A DNA stretch of 64,000 nucleotides from Cymodocea nodosa (lineage: Eukaryota; Streptophyta; Magnoliopsida; Alismatales; Cymodoceaceae). How positions within the stretch are numbered: position 1 is the first letter of the stretch; every line of letters begins with the position of its first letter. A program made the translations under genes and the position numbers. The DNA lies in contig CM072336.1 of NCBI GenBank assembly GCA_036874045.1, positions 7,406,501-7,470,500 on the forward strand, given 5' to 3'. Below, piece by piece: positions 25,801 to 33,000 of the stretch. The notes below the pieces were generated by a model. The model was not told the origin of the DNA. It searched no databases and saw nothing but the letters and a program-made list of their open reading frames with translations.

Positions 25801-27027
25801 CCGTATTCATGCCAATGTATGCTCTATATCTTATTTTTCTCCACTCAAATGAACCTCAGAGTGTGGTTTTTGGCAGGTCCGGACTCGTATCTGTTCTGAG
25901 ATATGTTCCACTCTTATTTTTCTCCACTCAAATAAACCTCAGAGTGTGGTCCATGGTGACTTGAAGCCTGCAAACGTTCTGCTGGATGTAAATTTCACAT
26001 GCAAGCTCAGTGACTTTGGTGTCAGTCGCCTTCTTTCTCAATCCTCCACTACTGCTACCATCTACTGCAGAACAGACCCCAAGGGAACCTTGGTCTACAT
26101 GGATCCTGAGTACATTTCATCTGGAGAGCTAACACCACAGTCTGATGTGTATTCCTTTGGTATCATAATTCTGCGTCTTTTGACTGGGAGGCCTCCACTA
26201 GGGATTTTTAAGGCAGTGAAGGAGGCATTGGAGAATGATACACTGCTGAAGATACTGGATCGCACAGCTGGGGCCTGGCCCCTGCTACAGGCAGAGAAGT
26301 TGGCCAAATTGGGTATCAGATGTTGTGAGGTTAGCAGGAAGAATAGACCAGATCTTGTGAAGGAAGTCTGGGGGATCCTTGAACCCATGAAGGATGCCTC
26401 TATGATACAACCATCTTTAGGATCATCATGAGAAGAAAAAGGTTACGGTCCAACTTCATCTTTCCAGTGTCTCAGGTGAGCAAGAATTTTCTGTAGATTA
26501 GTGCTTACTGTTTGCTTCATGCATAATGGTGCTAGAAGTAATTCTCCAACGTAATTTTCTTGATGCCAAGTTCATAATTCCCACCAAGTCCCTGGTTTTT
26601 CTGCACACATTATTACTCCATTATCCATGGTACTGAAGCTGAAGATTAACAAAATTGTTTTTTTTTTTTTTTTTGACTTTTTTATATAATACACTCAGTA
26701 TTGCATCATTTTTTCATATGTATGTACGCACCAAAATTGTTTCTTTCTTCAATATTCTTTATAACAAGGTCAGCATAGAGGATTATACATTCAACGTTAA
26801 TCTGCACAAATTTGTAATAACTCGATTTGGGTTGGCAGGTGGTCATGAGAGATCCACATACTGCAGCTGATGGCGTTACAAAAGAAGCTAAAGCTATAAA
26901 AAGATGGTTGGAGGGTGGACACAAGAAGTCGCCAATGACCAACCTCGAGCTTGACGATCACCAGCTCATTCCAAACAATATGGGGCGTCGTACCTCCATC
27001 CAGGAGTGGCTGCACCACAAACCCTAG
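1839..27027 (+). CDS. USP-like / coiled-coil / protein kinase gene of the U-box kinase family (PUB32/33/50-like), U-box out of frame
   Basis: Family members are plant E3 ligases with an N-terminal universal-stress-protein-like domain, coiled coil, kinase and C-terminal U-box. Exons inferred: 1839-2043, 2540-2661, 2792-2913, 8481-8585, 8773-9172, 15569-15703, 21016-21465, 25640-25792 and 25877-26431 (stop). All have AG/GT borders and matching phases, giving 748 residues. The USP-like part (about 1-185) includes VAVGKE and [14 protein letters not shown]; the coiled coil is about 320-440; the kinase is about 471-735. Kinase hallmarks are all present: GEGGYG (477), VAIK Lys (497), HGDLKPAN with Asp 592, DFG (610) and DPEY. 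After LGSS the frame ends at 26429-26431, although U-box sequence follows in another frame. ATG 1839 is the first in frame and opens the conserved part. Introns 3, 5, 6 and 7 are full of transposons. The family assignment is strong; function of this copy is uncertain. Confidence 0.85.
2540..2913 (+). CDS. Kinase gene exons 2 and 3: USP-like domain
   Basis: Exon 2 (2540-2661) completes a split ATG codon with exon 1 and encodes [18 protein letters not shown], a block typical of the USP-like part of U-box kinases. Exon 3 (2792-2913) encodes the [20 protein letters not shown] block. The donor at 2914 leaves two bases that join the G at 8481, restoring Lys-Asp across the 5.6-kb intron 3. Phases agree at every join. 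Confidence 0.85.
3027..3388 (-). repeat. 3' LTR of the copia element, with internal 133-bp tandem duplication
   Basis: Two units of 133 bp start at 3044 and 3177 and differ at a single base; a third partial unit begins at 3310. The other LTR has only one copy. Each unit ends in 20-21-bp imperfect repeats of the type AAACTCCAATGGATATATGG. Total length is 362 bp against 248 bp for the partner LTR. Confidence 0.9.
7835..8082 (-). repeat. 5' LTR of the copia element
   Basis: It matches 3027-3388 over its length but with many substitutions, so the insertion is old. It holds three or four 20-21-bp tandem repeats (GAACTCCAATAGATATATGG type) at about 7925-8020. It ends CCAACA just before the ATATT target duplication. 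Confidence 0.88.
8481..9172 (+). CDS. Kinase gene exons 4 and 5: end of USP-like domain and Ser-rich linker
   Basis: Exon 4 (8481-8585) encodes [19 protein letters not shown], matching the family's APASCHIWFVCKG-type block that closes the USP-like domain. Exon 5 (8773-9172) encodes a Ser/Thr/Asn-rich linker with [12 protein letters not shown], low in conservation as usual for this region, and ends at a GT after LHLQ. The short intron between them is 8586-8772. Confidence 0.85.
9173..10201. other. Proximal part of intron 5: no gene
   Basis: AT-rich intron sequence. A GC-richer stretch at about 9690-10020 contains repeated ACTTCTAGTGA-type words and no sustained reading frame. I recognise no domain. 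Confidence 0.5.
10202..11708 (-). mobile_element. LTR pair with short noncoding interior (TRIM or deleted copia)
   Basis: Similar sequences of about 180 bp, both starting TGTGAAAA, lie at 10202-10384 and about 11527-11708. They share AGGTRGA, AGAATGATC and TTTATTCAT blocks. CTCTTCTTCAAGTTAG follows the left copy exactly as the inverted polypurine tract does in the copia element at 3027, which sets the minus orientation. The 1.1-kb interior has no retrotransposon domain. It includes T-rich stretches and a GTGG-rich segment (11160-11460). No clean target duplication was found. Confidence 0.5.
12230..14740 (+). pseudogene. Degenerate hAT-type transposase remnant (DUF659-like)
   Basis: Broken frames read [16 protein letters not shown] (about 12400-12450), similar to the end of the BED-finger block in plant hAT proteins. 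They then read [10 protein letters not shown] (about 13030-13070), resembling the DUF659 motif in which a Gly-Trp-Thr-Asp core is preceded by an aliphatic stretch. Further pieces are EIADKEL and [10 protein letters not shown] nonautonomous element interrupts it at 13605-14409, and the reading continues after it. No intact frame exceeds about 100 codons. Identification rests on short motifs. Confidence 0.45.
13605..14409. mobile_element. Nonautonomous hAT-like element, 805 bp
   Basis: Both flanks carry an 8-bp near-duplicate: GCTTGAAT (13597-13604) and GCTTGAAC (14410-14417). The ends are imperfect inverted repeats of about 40 bp: left TGTCAATTAGGTTGGGTTAG, right (inverted) TGTAAATTGGGCAGTGCC, both running into GACGACAC/GTCGACAC. 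The interior is AT-rich with many CATGTCAT/CATGCT words and a TA-rich core (14050-14170). It has no coding capacity. Target size and end sequence fit hAT. Confidence 0.75.
14780..15000 (+). mobile_element. Ty3/gypsy protease-region fragment
   Basis: The peptide [20 protein letters not shown] followed by VIMVDFVVV resembles the beta-strand pattern of gypsy aspartic-protease regions (GxITLPVTxG ... MxDFxVV). It is short and lacks the catalytic triad, so this is a fragment call. It lies in intron 5. Confidence 0.45.
15569..15703 (+). CDS. Kinase gene exon 6: coiled-coil
   Basis: Forty-five codons, phase 0 on both sides, flanked by TTTTGCAG and GTAAGT. The peptide is a Glu/Lys/Ala-rich helix ([19 protein letters not shown]) that starts the coiled coil preceding the kinase in this family. 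It is isolated between introns of 6.4 and 5.3 kb. Confidence 0.85.
15750..17213 (+). mobile_element. RTE-type LINE fragment nested in a copia LTR
   Basis: Interrupted frames give endonuclease pieces ([25 protein letters not shown]) at 15850-15960. They also give the pre-RT block [20 protein letters not shown] with CRYFSNFF at 16640-16730. The same blocks occur in order in the copy at 58200-60990. Flanking sequence at 15750-15815 (TTATCTTAGATTACATCATA) matches the copia LTR-like stretch at 20690-20740. The LINE therefore appears to have inserted into an LTR. Confidence 0.65.
17214..20790 (+). mobile_element. Degenerate Ty1/copia element, sense, in intron 6
   Basis: In order on the plus strand: pre-integrase block [20 protein letters not shown] (17700-17778); integrase remnants ([10 protein letters not shown], 17880-18180); RT with [18 protein letters not shown] (19040-19100), [11 protein letters not shown] and [11 protein letters not shown] (19500-19530, Asn replacing the second catalytic Asp); and RNase H with NNQTTIFIV and [15 protein letters not shown] (20230-20310). 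Stops are frequent. An LTR-like right end with TATATATATATAGGGTGGTT lies at about 20664-20790. Partner LTR and target duplication could not be fixed. Confidence 0.8.
21016..21465 (+). CDS. Kinase gene exon 7: coiled-coil and kinase N-lobe
   Basis: This 150-codon exon begins after CACAG and ends at GAG|GTAAAA. It carries a long charged helix ([17 protein letters not shown]), then the [16 protein letters not shown] block that precedes the kinase. It then has the Gly-rich loop [12 protein letters not shown] and the VAIKIL lysine. No disabling change is visible. Confidence 0.9.
21466..23690. other. Proximal part of intron 7: nothing recognised
   Basis: AT-rich sequence with no sustained reading frame and no recognisable transposon domain on either strand. 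Confidence 0.5.
23700..24440 (+). mobile_element. L1-type LINE fragment, RNase H domain
   Basis: The frame [19 protein letters not shown], then [23 protein letters not shown] and [15 protein letters not shown] matches plant LINE RNase H (RVT_3): DGA...GAAGGGVIRD, AELWAL and the IExDS block. One internal stop follows WDA. GC content is higher than in the surrounding intron. It ends near 24440 in GTAGATTGGGGAACTATCC and a poly-A run (24452-24462), as expected for a LINE 3' end. Confidence 0.65.
24850..25560 (-). mobile_element. RTE-type LINE 3' end, antisense, in intron 7
   Basis: TTTGGGGTCAGCCATATGA (24888-24906) is the inverted 3' terminus typical of plant RTE LINEs (CATGTAGCCGACCCCAAAT type). 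Upstream of it in element orientation the sequence parallels the 3' part of the copy at 58200-60990 and the fragment at 55390-55780. It ends within 80 bases of exon 8. Confidence 0.7.
25640..26431 (+). CDS. Kinase gene exons 8 and 9: kinase core and C-lobe
   Basis: Exon 8 (25640-25792) encodes [28 protein letters not shown] and LSWQ. Exon 9 (25877-26431) resumes with [20 protein letters not shown] and then [32 protein letters not shown] and SDVYSFG. The two are separated by the 84-nt duplication-derived intron. Without splicing, the frame hits TGA at 25850-25852. After the C-lobe the frame ends at 26429-26431. Confidence 0.85.
25787..25953 (+). repeat. Tandem duplication of about 84 bp inside the kinase exon
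   Basis: Two head-to-tail copies start at a shared TTGGCAGGTC (25787 and 25871) and end in CTCAGAGTGTGGT. Their 3' halves (from CTTATTTTTCTCCACTCAA onward) differ at one base over about 37. The 5' halves are more diverged, and copy 1 has one extra base. Copy 2 encodes the conserved kinase segment; copy 1 encodes a corrupted version ending in TGA. Confidence 0.9.
25793..25876 (+). other. Putative newly gained 84-nt intron
   Basis: The interval begins GT right after CAG and ends CAG right before GT, both inside the repeated TTGGCAGGTC motif. Removing it joins LSWQ to VRTRI with no residue gained or lost relative to the family pattern. The pyrimidine run TTATTTTTCTCC lies mid-interval. The 5' site GTCTGG is weak compared with GTAAGT, so some retention is possible. 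Confidence 0.7.
26422..27027 (+). pseudogene. U-box coding segments, out of frame with the kinase
   Basis: In a frame different from the kinase, bases 26422-26475 read [16 protein letters not shown] up to a GT. This matches the start of a U-box (YFICPI-type). A second segment, 26839-27027, after TTGGCAG, reads [38 protein letters not shown] and [10 protein letters not shown] and ends in TAG: the rest of the U-box. The join is phase 0. The upstream kinase frame ends 44 bases before the first segment's end. Substitutions also occur (VTKE for FTYE), so constraint may be relaxed. It could be a frameshifted domain, be reached by an alternative splice I have not found, or reflect an assembly error. 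Confidence 0.75.
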
Positions 27028-27862
27028 ATTGGTTCAAATTTCTTCCACTTGACCTTGTAAATTCATTTTGGTTCCTTAGGTGTGCCCCTATCTCTTTTTT
27101 TTCCTTTTTAAATTCAAAATCTTTGAATTCAAATTACGGTAGGATTATAACTAACTTAGGATTGTTGTAAATTCAAAATCCTGTCCTATGTGGAGCAATG
27201 AATAGAAGGAACAAAAGGATGTCATGTATTGAATGAACTCACGATTTAATGTGACTTCATCGTTCATATGTGATAAAAGTCAGCAAGTGGTGTGATGCAG
27301 TCAGTCTTCCATTTTATTTCAAGAAAAAGAGACCTGAATTTGAACCAAATTAGAAAAACTGGCATAAGAAAAAGGTTAGTGACAGGTATACCAACGATAC
27401 TACTTAAGTTCTTATGCAGGGGGGGAAAAATGAAGTAGTGCTCTTTAAAATTACAGCATTCTTAGGAGTAACAAAGATAAAAAGAAGAAGAAGAAGAAGA
27501 AGAAGATTTGTTGATAAGATGAACTGACATGGACATGCACATGCAAAGATGGACTCATTTTAGTAATTCACAGTAACTAACAAAAGAAATTGAGTAAATA
27601 AGTCTATAGTGGGAGATCAAACCTTGGGATATAATCAAATAAGATAGCAATATTCACAGTTTTCACTGTCATTCATATTTTGGTAGAAGCAAAAATTGTC
27701 ATTAAAAAAAAGAAAAAAACTTTCAGCTTTAATTACACACGCATTGATCCCAAAGAAACAAAATCCACCGTACAACGAAGTTGCGGTAGATGTTGCAATC
27801 GCATGGTTGGGAATTTCCATTTCAATTTTCGTTGAACACAACTTTACCATGATCTCAAGACA

Positions 27863-27869
<7 letters not shown>

Positions 27870-27903
<34 letters not shown>
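27870..27903. repeat. (TA)n microsatellite
   Basis: About 17 uninterrupted TA units, in the spacer between two convergent genes. Confidence 0.95.
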
Positions 27904-27906
<3 letters not shown>

Positions 27907-28524
27907 CAATGCGCGAACAAGCGCATCTTCTCATTTGGGTTTACTCTCCTGGTTTCTAACGTGGCCTTTAAATCGGCTTCGGCTTGGTTGATCGTGTCAG
28001 TGATCAATTTTAAGATTGTAAAGAGAATGATGTTTCTACTAACATCCGCAGTAATTTGTACAGGTTCATTTTTTTTTTTTGTTATCGATTAACAACGAGG
28101 ATGTTAAATATAATGAGTTCGTATTGCATTTTTTTACGTCTACATTTAGATTTTCCTAAATCTTAAAATACTTGAAATATATGAAGATTGGATTCAAGGT
28201 GAAGATGGCAGTCGATGACTACTTCTATGTTAGCAAATTCACTTTAATGGTAATATATAATTATTTTTCTTAAGCAGTCCCATAATCACCATTCTAGTTT
28301 ATGCGATAATGTGCTCACTTCTGTGAAGATCCACTCAATTCTTTGAACATTCATATCAATGTAATTATTTTACGTTTGAAACGAACTTATGGAAGATCGC
28401 ACGTTATAGACTATGATGTTGAAATTTTCTTTTACCAACTTATGAATGGTGTATATGTTCTATGAAAAGTTTTTTTTTTTTTTTTTTTTTTGTTATGTAC
28501 GACGATATCCTTTTACCAAAAAAA

Positions 28525-28790
28525 TATTTCTATTTATAATCAAATTTTCAATTAAATTATATAAATATAAATCTTTTCTTTAGATTTTTGACCAAGTAGT
28601 TTTAAGCATTCCTCTACTTCTTTTAATTAACTTTTACATTAATTAATTCTTGTCCCTTAATTGATGATAACTTTTACACTAATCAATTCTTGCCTCTTAA
28701 TTAACGTCAAAATATGTTATGAGTAATGATGAACAAATTATCGTATTTTCTAATTAACTTTTATGGACAGCATATTATCATGTTGTCACT
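28525..28790 (-). mobile_element. RTE-type LINE fragment, antisense
   Basis: TTTCTATTTATAATCAAATT and ACCAAGTAGTTTTAAGCATT follow in the same order and spacing as in the antisense RTE pieces at 24920 and 55430. It is a truncated 3' portion with no coding capacity. Confidence 0.55.
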
Positions 28791-29716
28791 TAGTAGGATA
28801 GTTATCTTTTTCTATTATCCTATAAAGTTTATGGTTACTTATTTTTTGCAATCTTGGGAAATATATAATGTATTGCGCTAGGAACAATTAATATACTTTT
28901 TTTTTTTTTAATTGTGAAATATATTAAGAGACATAATTTATAAATTGTTAATTACATTTAAAATAATAATAGATGATCGCATAAATAACTCATAAATGGT
29001 TAAATTACAAAACGATCCTTGGTGATTCAATTCGATTCAAATTCAAAAGTCTAAACAGTTCCAATAAGTTTAGAAACCATCCAAATTGATGTATATAATT
29101 CAATTTGTAGTTTTGTGCAACCCTATTAAGAATAACTCGTTCGGTAATGACAATAATTCATATCTCATGTAGACGCCCACAACCGTATGATTTTACTTTT
29201 TGGCGAATAATATTATAACAAAAGGAAAAAAATCACATAGATTATGATATTAGATATCTGCAACCACATGGTCAAGCTTTTACTTAAATTCAACCTTCAA
29301 TAATCAGTATTAAAATTTAACAAATTTCATTTAGTTTTAATTGTTACATGCTACCTTAAAAATTAACATCAAGTGCAACTCAAATTAAAATGAAGTTTTA
29401 CCACAGTAAATCTTAATATCGCTTACCTTACCAGAAATTATATCATATTTTGAAAATAAAATGAAAAAATAAAGGTACATACAAGAGTTTTCTATAGACA
29501 GCAAGAAACGTTTACAGTAATGATCGATAAATGAATGTTATTCCAATCAAGCACTTCAACATCGGCCTAAAAAGAAAATGACCGGGGCTTAAAAAAACTT
29601 ACATTGGACAGACAACAAATAATTCTTATCTACAACCAGAAAATGAAAATCTAAAAAAACACAGCATGAGGAATTTAAATCTCTAATTTTCTTTTCTATT
29701 TAATGTTTTTTTCTAT

Positions 29717-30007
29717 TTACAGAATAGAATAAGCTCGGATCACCTCAATAATAGGTGCTCGGCACAATGGACATTTATCTCCAACTAGAACCAACTCATT
29801 AGCACAAGCTAGGCAAGTGCACATATGGCCACATCTGAAAAATAAGAGATGAAACATTACTCCAAGCGGTTAACCAATCTGCAAATTTGGCAAACGAGGA
29901 TACAGACCTGTACAATAGTGAGTCGATGTGACAATCACAGCAGATGCAACAAATCCCTTTTCTCACAAGATTCCACATGGATCCGTCTGAAGCTTTTACA
30001 TTCCCAC
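29717..30007 (-). CDS. RING gene exons 6 and 7: zinc-binding RING finger
   Basis: Exon 6 (30007-29908) encodes [16 protein letters not shown] and exon 7 (29834-29717) encodes [18 protein letters not shown] and KCPLCRAPI. All eight zinc ligands of a C3HC4 RING are present and the intron falls at Arg 644. The stop codon is TAA at 29717-29719. Confidence 0.93.
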
Positions 30008-33000
30008 CTGAAGGATATACCAAGTAAAAATCATCAGTTCAAGAGGGGGGGCTACAATCAATTCAACAAATATTTTTAAAAGCAAGAGAATAATGTGCCT
30101 TAATTTCAGTTGACTTTTTTACAAATGGTTGTTCACAACTGCTAATGTAAAAAACCTCAAGAGCAACTTGTCACCTTTGGAATATTTATTTTCTTATCGA
30201 TTTTATGAACTTATATCTTTTATAAAGAGAATTTTTGAAGCACAAGCACTTGGTTGATGAGCTGACAACCTTGTGCATCAACAGAGCAATTCAGAGCTGC
30301 TGAAACTTCTTGTCTGACTGATCGCTGCAATTCTAGTTGCATATCCATGCATGCCCCCAACATTCTTCGCATATGATTCATCCCATGCTGAAGCCTAGCC
30401 ATTTCAGTGCGTAGATCACTAATAGCATCACTTTCCTGCAAAAAATGAGAAGTTGATAAATAGATTCAAGAATATTACTTACCTGAGCTACGTAGCAAAT
30501 GATTACTAAGTTTTGAAAAGAGAATCTTGTAAAATAGCAAGTTAAATTTCTTGAATATAGAGGAAAGGAGTTCCATTTTACTGCAAAAGGTAGAGAGCAT
30601 CAGCAGAAAAATTAAGTAATTTTTTGATTTTTTATCAAAACCGAAATAAATGCTTCTACAATAATTAGCAAAAACGCAGCCCCTGAACTCTCGCTAGTGC
30701 AATGATTGAACACCGCCTTGGGTCAGATTAGACATCATTTTTATAACAGAAATGGACTGTCTGAAGAACCTTTGTTTACGTATAAAACTCCCATAAAGCA
30801 TAGATGTCTCACTGGATTAGGCTTCTTTGGTTCCTCAGATGAATAGAAAATTACAAAGGAGTATAGAGATCCATGGACCAATTGATGATCTTATCTAATG
30901 TATCTAAAAATAGCCTATCATGTTGGGCAACTGTTCACCTAATAACTAATGCATCTAACGTGACTATTTTTGCAAGGATTGTCCACCTTACCATAATTAT
31001 TGGTGGGGAGAAAACTATAAAAGGCCAATCAGAAATACATAAATACAGAAAAAGAATATAAAATTCATACCCCTTGAAGAGGAAAATATTCAACTCAAAA
31101 CCTCCCTAAGGATAATGAGCACATCAAGAATACTAGCTTCAAAATTAAAAATTTTAAAAATTCTGTAACAAATTAAAAACTTGATACTGATGCAGTGGTT
31201 TAAAAGTTCAACAAAATTTATAGCATGAATGGTAAATAAATTGGACACCAAATATCTAATTCTGTACTACTAATTAGTGAAATATAGTATACGATCACTG
31301 AATGGTGCATCCTGTATCGTGTCCAACGGCGATGCTGCTCCTGTTGTAAATTTGGCTGAGGAGGAATGGGTGGTAAAGGCACGCCAGGGGCTTGGGAAAC
31401 AGAATCCTGCTGATCTGTATTGGCATTGCTTCCCTCCTGGTTCAGGTCCCTCATTGGCATAGCAGGATTTTGAATGTTCTGTTGAATGTCCCATTCAAAT
31501 GGAGAATGATCTTGCCTTTGCACATATGACTGAATCAAATGATCAAGGCTTTCACGAAACTGACTCTGAAGAAGATTAGAAACACTTCTCCTGCAAAATC
31601 AACACTAGGACTCAACCTTGTGTTGACTAAACCAAAAATGCATGCTTATGAATAGACATCCTCATTATATTTGCAAATACCTGCTTATGAGTTCCCTGAG
31701 TTCCATACTGTACACACTCTCATCATATGGAAGTAGGTATCTGTTTATCCTTTCCATGGGAAGATGGTCATCATTTCTTAAAGGATCAGAATGTTCTTGC
31801 CAATTTTCGGCTGTCATATTTGAACCATACTCATGCCAGTCCTCACTGTCCTCTTCAACATCATTTCCAGGACTTCCCTGGGACCAATGCTGGTTATTCT
31901 CCTGCCAGAATGCATCAGATTCTTCTCCATTTTCAGCATGCAGTTCACCAAATTCATCTGCAGTCCCATGATTCGATTCCATCCCATGATGTTCATAATT
32001 TTGCCCGTTCCCCTCTTGACCTGTTGATTCTGGCAAGCCCATCATTTCCATATTTCGATCTGGTTCTCCCATGTGCAACTCTGGGACTTCAAGTATGGTG
32101 ATATCAAAATTGCTAGGTTGTGACTGTTCATAATTCTCACTTGGTAGATCCCCTTCAGTGTCAAATTGAGGGTGGATGTTATCAAAGCTGTTTGCAACAG
32201 GACTAGAAAGAGTGTCAAAGTGATTGCTAACTTGGCCACGGACAATGTTTTCCAGTCTTGAGCGAAATCTCTCCCTGCCACAAAAACAAACTTCTACAGA
32301 AATTACACATTTTTTTATTTGGAATGCTTTTGGACAATGAAAAGCTACAACATTTGCAGTACTTCACGTTTGCATGGCTAAAGTTGGCTGCTCAAGCACA
32401 CTATCAAAACAAAGAGTTGATTTCATTCTGTTGAGAAGAATGGTGACCATGAGGTTTTATCAAACAATATCATAAAATTAATATTATGAATCAGGAATGA
32501 AAATTTTATATTTTTAATAATTATATGGACTTGGAAACATTGTAAAACATGAAACAAAAGAGAATTGCCTATTTGAAAATTCTTAGCATTTCTCATTGTT
32601 AGAATAAATGATGTATTAGGTTATTTGTGTATTGTGGGTTTAGTCCCACATTGTTTAAGTGTGTCTTGTCCTTCTTATGTAACCTCTATAAATAGAGATC
32701 TTATACTTATGAATAACAATTCATTTCCCACCCATTTCTTGTGTTCCAACACTCATCAAGCAAATGCAAATGAAAAAAGGATGAGCTGCACGCCTGCGTA
32801 TGCACAAATCAACAGACTAAAAAAGGACAGTAAGTCCCTTTTGAAAAATAGTAATATGATTTAGCCATTAAGGTTTTAGAGTGAAATGACAAGAAAAGCA
32901 AAATTAAGTGGCAGAGCTAGTAGCAAGGTCTGAGATGAAAGAACAGACCCCTTAAGCTGCAGGAGTTCCACAGATGCAGAAATTCGTATTTCATATTAAA

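Larger units (their letters stand above)
27028..29716. other. Convergent spacer between the kinase and RING genes
   Basis: Contains the probable 3' UTR of the kinase gene (to about 27250), an (AAG)n run (27480-27506), a (TA)n run (27870-27903), a T run (28470-28491) and an antisense RTE fragment (28525-28790). No gene is supported. Confidence 0.6.

Noticed and set aside
26655-27018. Frames around the last kinase-gene exon on both strands
   Set aside because: T-run and antisense shadows of the U-box exon at 26839-27027.
31277-32101. Long plus-strand frames opposite the RING gene
   Set aside because: They are shadows of exons 3 and 4 on the minus strand, which have matching splice phases and a family-like peptide.
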